Assembly (NCBI GenBank): GCA_029260155.1
Contig: JAJDDU010000246.1
Coordinates: 1-47,801, forward strand
Direction of reading: 5' to 3'
From: Phycisphaerae bacterium
Lineage (GTDB): Bacteria; Planctomycetota; Phycisphaerae; UBA1845
DNA: 47,801 bases
Below, one piece after another: positions 41,891 to 47,801 of this stretch. The translations under genes and the position numbers were made by a program. The notes beneath the pieces were generated by a model, which had not been told where the DNA came from, searched no databases, and was given only the letters and a program-made list of their open reading frames with translations. Position 1 is the first letter of the stretch. The number at the start of each line of letters is the position of its first letter.

Positions 41891-43207
41891 TCATTTGATG
41901 ATGGCCGCGCCCGTGTTGGCGAGGTATAGACCCGGATTGGATAGAGTGACCACGCCCGGTTCGTCGTACGTTGTGCTACGCAAATGAAACACACTGTCGT
42001 CCGGCGCGCCGTCGTGCGCAGCCTGCACGCTCTCGTACGGTGACGCGCACGTTCCGACCTGAGCGCCTGTCTGTACGCCGAGATAGACGTTTTGTCCGCC
42101 GATGCAGTTTTCAGTGGACAAAACTGGATCGTCAGCGCAACCGCCCATCAGCATGAGATCCTCCTTCATGTGCGTAAACTCGTCAGAAGTGATGCATGAG
42201 ATGACTTCGGGCGACGTGTGTTCGGCGCTTTCCAGTGGCGGCGGTGGATCGGAGATGTTCGCCCACTCGTCGTAGTCGATCAGCCAGGATGTGTTCCCGG
42301 TCGAACCGCACCATCCTGCGTTGTTGCCGTTAATGTCCTGCTGCACGTTGACCTGGCTGATGCCATCGCAGTTCCAGTCCACGCTGTTCATCTGCGTGCC
42401 GAACGGCTCGCTGAGACCGAGTTCGTTCAAACTGCACATACGACCGTGCGAGAAGTCCATTTCCTTGAAGAGTGCGTCTTCGGTCGCCAGTCCGAGACAG
42501 AGCATAGTCGTGCGCAGGCCGAACAACTGGTACCGATAGCTCATGATGCTCGGGAGATTGGGGGAATACGGTCCTACCCAAGTTGGGCCGTTGTTAGTAG
42601 GGGGGCAGCTCATCGTTCCGCAATGCGACAGCCCGAGATTATGACCAAACTCATGCGCGAGCGTCGCGGCCTGCTGGAACTCCGTGCCAGTGTTGCTGTC
42701 GAAGTTGCCCAGCGAAACGAGTAGGTTCCAACCAGAGACCTCAGCAATCCCACTGCTGCCGCTCGTGAAGCAGTTGCTGCACGGGTTTGGGTTACCGTCG
42801 CAGGACTCGTACTGGTGACCGAAGACGCAGTAGTGCCAACCGTTGGCCGGCGACTTATTGCGGTAGGTGTCCCTAATTGCACCGAAACTGGCGTTCTGCC
42901 CTTCGTAGTCGAAGAACGTCGTGCAATTGCTCGGATCACGCCGCAGGGTCGAGTAGTGAGGAAGCACGTCGTCTGCGGTATTCTTGTTCAGGATTAGAGT
43001 GTGCCCCTGGCAGGCGAACATCTGAACCACAGCGTCCAGGACGGCGTCGCTGGGTTCGTGCGAGTGGTTCGCCCCGACCATGTAATCGATTTCGATCTTG
43101 AACGTGTCCGCCAGCACCGGAGGTTGAGCAGACATTGTAAATGCCACAGTTGCGATTGCTGCGGTGGTCCAGAGTCGGGCGAAGATGCAATTTGGATCCG
43201 TATTCAT
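41891..43207 (-). CDS. Secreted metzincin-type zinc metalloprotease
   Basis: The 438-residue protein has a signal peptide (hydrophobic TTAAIATVAFTMSA) and the metzincin zinc site HEFGHNLGLSH at residues 185-195 (HExxHxxGxxH), with a following Met-turn in SIMSY (Met222). Many cysteines suggest disulphides outside the cell. The catalytic domain covers about residues 35-260. The C-terminal 60 residues (YESVQAAHDGAPDDSVF, then TYDEPGVVTL) look like the opening turn of a parallel beta-helix, and the protein stops there. The target protein is unknown. It sits between the dockerin-like protein and the Gly-rich repeat protein, both on the same strand, in a secreted-protein cluster. Confidence 0.87.
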   Translation of the reverse strand: MNTDPNCIFARLWTTAAIATVAFTMSAQPPVLADTFKIEIDYMVGANHSHEPSDAVLDAVVQMFACQGHTLILNKNTADDVLPHYSTLRRDPSNCTTFFDYEGQNASFGAIRDTYRNKSPANGWHYCVFGHQYESCDGNPNPCSNCFTSGSSGIAEVSGWNLLVSLGNFDSNTGTEFQQAATLAHEFGHNLGLSHCGTMSCPPTNNGPTWVGPYSPNLPSIMSYRYQLFGLRTTMLCLGLATEDALFKEMDFSHGRMCSLNELGLSEPFGTQMNSVDWNCDGISQVNVQQDINGNNAGWCGSTGNTSWLIDYDEWANISDPPPPLESAEHTSPEVISCITSDEFTHMKEDLMLMGGCADDPVLSTENCIGGQNVYLGVQTGAQVGTCASPYESVQAAHDGAPDDSVFHLRSTTYDEPGVVTLSNPGLYLANTGAAIIK

Positions 43208-43230
43208 TTCAATTCTCCCGAGAAGAACGC

Positions 43231-45729
43231 TTACTGCAGGTTTACCAGCACAAGTACGAGCCCGGTTTGACCGGCATTCAACCCGGTCATTGCCTTGCCG
43301 ATCACGGCGCCCGCGCTACGCGAGTGGTCGGAAACCCTCATTGCATGGCCCGCGAGCGAAGAGGTGGTCAACAGGTCGCCCGGCTCAATGGCATGGCCTC
43401 TCGCTTCGGCGTAGCAGTAGACGCGGCCGCTCAATGCCACCGGATGACTGCCGTCGGCAAGAGTGCCAGGCTGCCCCATCATCATACCCGTCGACACCCC
43501 TCCCGCGCCGCTGATTACGCCTGCGACCTTGCGATCATATGCGGTCGCACTCGCAACAAGAGCACCGGGGTTGCGTGGATCGATCGATACCACCATGCCC
43601 GGTCGGGGTGATCCCTGTGCTGGGCTGACGTCGAACTTCTCCGAGAAGTCTGATCCCCCCGTGATCTCAAGAACCTTTGTGCTGGTCCAGCCTGTGCGCC
43701 CGTCCAGAACAACGGTGTTCGCGCCGCTGCCGTCCCGCATACGCAGAATGGACCCGGCCCCCACTCCACCGACGTCTGCCACCAGCTCAATCGTGTCGGT
43801 CCCGTCCGACATACTCATCTCAAACAAGCTGCCGCTGCCCGTGCCGGACCGACCGAGGTACACGACCTCGGTCGCGTGGTTATTAAGACGGAGGCTCCCG
43901 CCGTCGGCGCCCGCGGAGAGTGTAGCCGTGATTTCCGCGAGCGAGTTGACCAGCCGCAGCAGGCCCCCGTCGCTGCCGTTGTCGCCCATCAATCGAGCCG
44001 TCGAAGTCCCAGAGTCGTTCTTCACCACGATAATCCCATCACCGCTGGCGTCACCCACGAGGTTGATCGTATTGTCACCGGCGCCGTTGTTAATCCTGAT
44101 CCGACCACCGGAACCCGCGTCGACATTACGAGCTTCCAGAACGATGCGTGGGCTGGTCGCAGTGTTGCCGTCCCTCATCTCCATCCACGACCCAGTATTG
44201 CCAACCCCCTCATAGCTTCCATGGAGCTTGATTCGGCTGCCGCCGTTCCCGATAACCACGACGGAACCTCCGTCGTCGGCACCGCTGCGCTCGGCATCAA
44301 GGATAACCCTCGCATTGCCGCTGTCGGCACTGACTTCCACTCTCCCCGCGCCGTCGCCGTCGTCACCATCAGCGAGGATCCTCACACTGCCCGCGGCGTC
44401 GTACAGCAGAAGCCGACCGCCTGCATCCAATCCGCCACCCAGCTTTGAGGTTCGCTCGCCGTCGGAGGCGAAGGACTCAAACCAACCGTTCCCGCCTTCC
44501 TTGAAGACCTGCGCTAGCACGAAGCTCCCCCAGCCATCGAGAACCTCAAGACCTCTTAGCGCTCGAACGGCCCCTGCCGCTCCATCAGCAAGAAGCGTCT
44601 GGGCGCCAGCCCCGTCGCGAACCGAGATCTCCCCCGCATCGCTGACATCGGCGTTAAAGACGATCGTGTCTGCGGCGTTGCTGTTGCCGAGTTTGACCAA
44701 CGCACCATCCGAGAGATCAGCGTCGATCGACACCGTGGTTGCTCCCTCGCTGTTGTTTAGAGCAAGCACGGCGCCGCCGGTAGTAGGACCCTGGCTGTCG
44801 ACCTGCACCGTAGCGTCGCCGGAATTGTCGTTCATCGTCAGCGTACTGCCGCTGCCTCCGTCGCCAAGCAGCGAAATGCCGAGCGTTCCGCCGGATTGGT
44901 AATACTCCGCAAAACCACCCCCGTTGGCGGCATGCCCGCCGGAAACGACGGCGTTCCCACCACTCGCATCCTCCGTCCGCAGCCGGCCGCCCCCCGCACC
45001 GGCGGTCATGGTTGCACGGACCGCTCCGCCGCCACCCCCAAGCACGTTGAATGCTCCGTCCGCACCGACGATTCCCGCCGATCCGTCGAGCGAGATACGC
45101 GGGCCGCCGGCTGCGGCGCTGTACAACAACAAGAAACCGCTCGCCGGATTCGGAGGACCTGCGCCGAGAGAGATCGCATCATCCAACTCGCCGCTGGCAA
45201 CACGATCGACGCGGTACGCATACGCGACGGCCGTCAGCGGGACGCGCGGAGCGACCTCCACGCCTCCGTTCAAAGAAACACCGATCTCGCGTGCCTCACC
45301 ATTGAACGTACTCACGCTGACAGGAATCTGAACGCTTACGATTCCCCCCTCCATCGACACGCTGTTCATCGTGATCGGTCCCTCGATGACCGCTCCGCCG
45401 GCGTTGTAGATGTTGAAAATGAGCTCCACCGTGTCGCCTGCCAGTGGCTCGCCATCAACGTCGGTCAGCAGTGCCTGGAAGCTAAGCCGTCGTGAATCTT
45501 CGTCCAACAGCGGCAGCGGCGGACCGACGGGGCCAGCCAAGGTCTGAGCCCCGGCGAGCGCCGGATCGGCGGGAACTCCGGAGGGGTTTTCCGCACCAGC
45601 CTGACGTCTTTCGTTGTTGGCCGCTGCCTGCGGCGTCTTCGTGGTATTCTCCGCCCGTGCGCCAACCGAGAATATGCCACTTGCGCCGAGAGCGACGAGC
45701 AATGCGACGCTGTGCAGTTTCCGAATCAT
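43231..45729 (-). CDS. Long secreted Gly-rich repeat protein with peptidase-G2-like C-terminus
   Basis: The 832-residue protein has a signal peptide (MIRKLHSVALLVALGASGIF) and a first domain (about residues 79-180: LSFQALLTDVDGEPLAG, FNIYNAGGAVI, APRVPLTAVAYAYRV) seen in many bacterial adhesin-like proteins. Residues about 200-700 are a run of Gly/Asp/Ser-rich beta-strand repeats (for example VRILADGDDGDGAGRVEVSA). The C-terminal 125 residues (VVSIDPRNPGALVASATAY, AEARGHAIEPGDLLTTS, IGKAMTGLNAGQTGLVLVL) resemble the intramolecular chaperone/autoproteolytic peptidase G2 fold known from tail fibres. I chose ATG 45729, with GGAG upstream, over a start 18 codons earlier. It is probably a surface fibre or matrix protein. 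Confidence 0.83.
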   Translation of the reverse strand: MIRKLHSVALLVALGASGIFSVGARAENTTKTPQAAANNERRQAGAENPSGVPADPALAGAQTLAGPVGPPLPLLDEDSRRLSFQALLTDVDGEPLAGDTVELIFNIYNAGGAVIEGPITMNSVSMEGGIVSVQIPVSVSTFNGEAREIGVSLNGGVEVAPRVPLTAVAYAYRVDRVASGELDDAISLGAGPPNPASGFLLLYSAAAGGPRISLDGSAGIVGADGAFNVLGGGGGAVRATMTAGAGGGRLRTEDASGGNAVVSGGHAANGGGFAEYYQSGGTLGISLLGDGGSGSTLTMNDNSGDATVQVDSQGPTTGGAVLALNNSEGATTVSIDADLSDGALVKLGNSNAADTIVFNADVSDAGEISVRDGAGAQTLLADGAAGAVRALRGLEVLDGWGSFVLAQVFKEGGNGWFESFASDGERTSKLGGGLDAGGRLLLYDAAGSVRILADGDDGDGAGRVEVSADSGNARVILDAERSGADDGGSVVVIGNGGSRIKLHGSYEGVGNTGSWMEMRDGNTATSPRIVLEARNVDAGSGGRIRINNGAGDNTINLVGDASGDGIIVVKNDSGTSTARLMGDNGSDGGLLRLVNSLAEITATLSAGADGGSLRLNNHATEVVYLGRSGTGSGSLFEMSMSDGTDTIELVADVGGVGAGSILRMRDGSGANTVVLDGRTGWTSTKVLEITGGSDFSEKFDVSPAQGSPRPGMVVSIDPRNPGALVASATAYDRKVAGVISGAGGVSTGMMMGQPGTLADGSHPVALSGRVYCYAEARGHAIEPGDLLTTSSLAGHAMRVSDHSRSAGAVIGKAMTGLNAGQTGLVLVLVNLQ

Positions 45730-45862
45730 TTTCGATTCTCCGTTCAGGTTCTTGTGTATGCGGCGAGTTGGTCGCAGCAGCAAGCTTCGTCCGCCCTATT
45801 GAGAGAGACGCACGCAAACTTTGGCGGCGCGCGGAACCCAATAATCTGCGGCGAGGGTCGAG

Positions 45863-46348
45863 TCAGCGAGGTGAATCAGGCGTGAGGGCGGCTTGGCTGA
45901 GCAAATCCGACCACTTGCCGGGTGCAACGGACGCTAGATCCAGGAGAACTGGATTGAGCTCGTCACGCCTCCGACTACAGATGAGGTTCCGGTGATGAAC
46001 CATTGCCGCCGCAATCGCAAGGAAATAGCTGGCCAGGGCGTTGAGCCTCGTTTCGCGGTCGCGGCTCCGCTTGATCACGGATTTACCTTCCTCCTTCATC
46101 CGCTTGAGCTGATCCAGTGTAGCGCTACCGCGGATGAGGGCATTCTCCGGATCCTCGAACATGGATGCGGTCCCCGTGCTCAGGGCGGAGTCGAGCCAGT
46201 GGTGTCCGTCGAGTTGACTCAACCGGTCGATGAGTGCGTCGACGGGACGTCTCGGTCCGCAAAGCCCAATCTGGAAGAGGCGCGAGGCGTCAAGTTCGCT
46301 CAAGTTAGCGAATTCGCTGTCTTGTCGTGCGGAGGACTTGAAGTTCAT
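45863..46348 (-). CDS. Small protein coupled to an ECF-like sigma factor, function unknown
   Basis: The 161-residue protein has no signal peptide or membrane helix and no motif that I recognise. It contains two alpha-helical segments with basic character (LKRMKEEGKSVIKRSRDR) and a hydrophobic helix AMVHHRNLI. The ATG at 46348 overlaps the stop of the sigma factor gene as ATGA, so the two are surely translated together. Partners of such sigma factors are often anti-sigma factors, but classical anti-sigma motifs (a zinc HCC site or membrane helix) are not seen. I leave its function open. Confidence 0.7.
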   Translation of the reverse strand: MNFKSSARQDSEFANLSELDASRLFQIGLCGPRRPVDALIDRLSQLDGHHWLDSALSTGTASMFEDPENALIRGSATLDQLKRMKEEGKSVIKRSRDRETRLNALASYFLAIAAAMVHHRNLICSRRRDELNPVLLDLASVAPGKWSDLLSQAALTPDSPR

Positions 46349-47019
46349 GCCCCGGAGACCTCCAACAAAGTCTGGATTTCGTTGTCAACGTGGTCCGGCG
46401 CTGCGCCGTCGCGCACGAGCAGGTCACGCAAGACCTCGCGGAACTTCCGCGCCGCGGTCCGAGCCATGACCGCCGCACGGGGAGCGTCCACGCCAAACTC
46501 CTTCGAAATCTGCTGATACCCCGCGGATTGGTAGTGATGCCGGACAAAGACTCGCCAATGATGTTCCAAACCCTGCACGGCGCACCGTTCATGCGTTTGC
46601 TGAAGTGCCTTCCTGACGATGGAGACGACAAACGCGCGGTCCAGCATCTCCTCGGGCGTCGCGCTGCTATCAGCCTGTTCGTCGGTCGGACCCGGTTCGA
46701 CCCGGTTTCGCTTTCCGGTGCGTTTGACCTCGTTCAGATAGAAGCAGAAGGCGTTCATGAGCCATCGTCGCAGCGGCAAACCGCTTTGCAGCCAATCGGC
46801 GAAGAAGTGCTCCCGAGCCAGACGATCAGCGAAGAATCCCTGCACGATCTCGTCCGGTTCGCCCAGCCACCGGTCGCGCGTTCCGCGGAAGTAGACTGTC
46901 AGCGGCCAAGCGTAGACGCTCATCACGTGCTGGTTAACCTCGCCACGGCCTTCCCCCGCAGAGCGCAGCCTGTCCCCGATCCAGGTGTGGCATGTTGTTG
47001 GGAACGCATTCGGCCGCAT
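46345..47019 (-). CDS. ECF-like sigma factor, planctomycete FPTT type
   Basis: The 224-residue protein begins RPNAFPTTCHTWIGDRL, matching the FPTTxW opening of the planctomycete ECF-like subgroup. A region-2-like helical segment follows (VYAWPLTVYFRG, then EPDEIVQGFFADRL), and the C-terminal end resembles region 4 (GYQQISKEFGVDAPRAAVMARTAARKFREVL). I chose ATG 47019, which has AAGAGGA six bases upstream, over the ATG at 47037 and the much earlier open frame, whose extra 100 residues are Pro/Cys/Arg-rich noise. It should direct RNA polymerase to its own target promoters. A Ser/Thr kinase gene diverges from it, the usual partnership for this subgroup. Confidence 0.82.
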   Translation of the reverse strand: MRPNAFPTTCHTWIGDRLRSAGEGRGEVNQHVMSVYAWPLTVYFRGTRDRWLGEPDEIVQGFFADRLAREHFFADWLQSGLPLRRWLMNAFCFYLNEVKRTGKRNRVEPGPTDEQADSSATPEEMLDRAFVVSIVRKALQQTHERCAVQGLEHHWRVFVRHHYQSAGYQQISKEFGVDAPRAAVMARTAARKFREVLRDLLVRDGAAPDHVDNEIQTLLEVSGA

Positions 47020-47056
47020 GGGGCGTCCTCTTGCCATGCCCTCTATTCTGTCCCTT

Positions 47057-47071
47057 GGAACAGTAGGGAAC
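47057..47071 (+). promoter_or_regulatory. Paired GGAAC motifs in the divergent sigma factor/kinase gap
   Basis: GGAAC occurs at 47057-47061 and 47067-47071, ten bases apart, within CCTTG...CAAGG arms (47053-47075) that form a short inverted repeat. GGAAC is the usual -35 core of ECF sigma factors. No good -10 lies at the right distance on the plus strand, so a promoter is not proven. It may be an operator for the sigma factor gene just downstream on the minus strand. Confidence 0.3.
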
Positions 47072-47215
47072 AAGGAAGTACTGCATTCAATCAATCGCGA
47101 CATTGTGCTGGTATCGCTCGTAAATCCCTCTAATGGTCCGAATAACGGCACCCGCCGCATGAAGAAAGGCACGGAACGGTTTTTGCGGCGCGCTGAGTCC
47201 CCTCGTGGGATCAAG

Positions 47216-47801
47216 ATGTTACAATGGCCTGGGCGTATGGACCGCCCGCAGAGCCAAAACATGCGATACACTGCGCAGCAAGAGGGATGCCTCGGTGGTT
47301 TTGAGATCATCGGCGAGATCGGCCGAGGTGGCATGGGTATCGTCTATGAGGCGCGGAACATGTCGAGCGACCAGCATGTCGCCCTGAAGGTGCTGGCCGG
47401 TGGAGCCTCAATCACATCGCGGGCAGTGACTCGTTTTCAGCGCGAAGCTGAAGCGGTAGGACAGCTGACACACCCGAACATCGTCCCTATCCATGCGACC
47501 GGCGAAGAGTGCGATAGGCACTTTTACGCGATGGAGCTGATCGACGGCCCATCGCTCGATCGTGTCATTCGCCGGATAAGGTTGGACAACGTAGCCTCTC
47601 TGTCCGATCACAGGAGATCGAGCACCGACGAAGTCGTAGCCGAGACCGCGTCCACCGCGAATTCTGATGGCTCTCTGCCCATGTGGGTGTCGCAGGCGCT
47701 AAGTTGCGACAGCGCCAACGGCATCGCACCGCTACACGAGGCAGCCGTTGCAGCCGCCTGTGAACTCACTATCGGTCCGAAGTATTTCAGGGCCATCGCC
47801 G
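47216..47801 (+). CDS. Ser/Thr protein kinase, 3' end cut by the window
   Basis: The frame from ATG 47216 stays open to the last base. The start of a Hanks-type kinase is clear: the Gly-rich loop IGEIGRGGMGIVYEA (residues about 32-46), the ATP-anchoring VALKVL (Lys58), a helix FQREAEAVGQL, THPNIVPIHATGEE and FYAMELIDGPSL. The HRD and DFG motifs lie beyond the edge. Between the N-lobe and the next helix (PKYFRAIA) is an insert of about 50 residues, which other planctomycete kinases also have. ATG 47237 and 47261 are alternative starts in the same frame. It is divergent from the FPTT-type sigma factor gene, whose activity it may influence by phosphorylation. Confidence 0.85.
   Translation, partial: MLQWPGRMDRPQSQNMRYTAQQEGCLGGFEIIGEIGRGGMGIVYEARNMSSDQHVALKVLAGGASITSRAVTRFQREAEAVGQLTHPNIVPIHATGEECDRHFYAMELIDGPSLDRVIRRIRLDNVASLSDHRRSSTDEVVAETASTANSDGSLPMWVSQALSCDSANGIAPLHEAAVAAACELTIGPKYFRAIA

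Noticed and set aside
1..47801. CRISPR array, rRNA operon or complete tRNA gene
   Set aside because: No regularly spaced repeats, no rRNA-like stretches and no complete cloverleaf were seen when reading both strands.

Overview
The window is GC-rich, densely coded DNA that most likely comes from a member of the Planctomycetota, probably Phycisphaerae-like. I infer this from several traits found together. These are secreted proteins with dockerin-like Asp-rich loops and Cys-rich GACC modules, an IPTV-type C-terminal sorting signal, an ECF-like sigma factor with the FPTT N-terminus next to a Ser/Thr kinase, and many TPR and zinc-ribbon proteins. All family calls were made by reading motifs; no database search was run.

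Layout. 1-1377: an unrecognised gene cut by the left edge. 1378-2338: an eroded, gene-poor stretch with a 30-nt 5' half of a tRNA-Gly gene, imperfect tandem repeats, the N-terminus of a conserved protein and an internal piece of a tyrosine recombinase. It looks like the scar of a lost integrative element. 2339-5773 (minus): ada, then a groES-like / btpA-like / LD-carboxypeptidase operon. 5931-8741 (plus): rimO, pgsA and uppP, tightly packed. 8783-12107 (plus): a promoter followed by lsrF-like, YciI-like and a class II aldolase/short-chain dehydrogenase fusion, apparently a small catabolic module. 12120-17442 (minus): a large von Willebrand A lipoprotein, a zinc-finger protein and a glycosyltransferase. 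17672-19114 (plus): glutamine synthetase.

19126-22951 (minus): two secreted proteins with overlapping stop and start codons. One is a parallel beta-helix protein with a dockerin-like segment, Cys-rich modules and a P-domain. The other carries an IPTV-type sorting tail and has an apparent one-base frameshift in its signal peptide. 23098-24612 (minus): fmt and def. 24805-27211 (plus): a TPR protein, rpsT and a TlyA-like methyltransferase without its S4 domain. 27217-38431 (minus): an extended nusA-infB operon (nusA, infB, a zinc-ribbon membrane protein, ylxP, rbfA, an unusual HhH-GPD protein, a long TPR lipoprotein and yebC), which links transcription, translation initiation and ribosome maturation. 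38656-39807 (minus): an orphan MalK/UgpC-type ATPase behind a perfect-consensus promoter. 40095-41393 (plus): a secreted alpha/beta-hydrolase-like protein without its nucleophile serine. 41415-45729 (minus): a secreted set (a dockerin-like small protein, a metzincin protease and a long Gly-rich repeat protein). 45863-47801: an ECF-like sigma factor with a coupled small protein, divergent from a Ser/Thr kinase cut by the right edge.

Most genes are housekeeping genes in familiar families. I did not find a clearly new defence or mobile system. The best leads are the tRNA/recombinase scar, the HhH-GPD protein with a Lys-to-Cys change and a histone-like tail inside the nusA operon, the LsrF/YciI/aldolase-SDR module, the frameshifted sorting-signal protein, and the secreted cluster beside a sigma factor/kinase pair.
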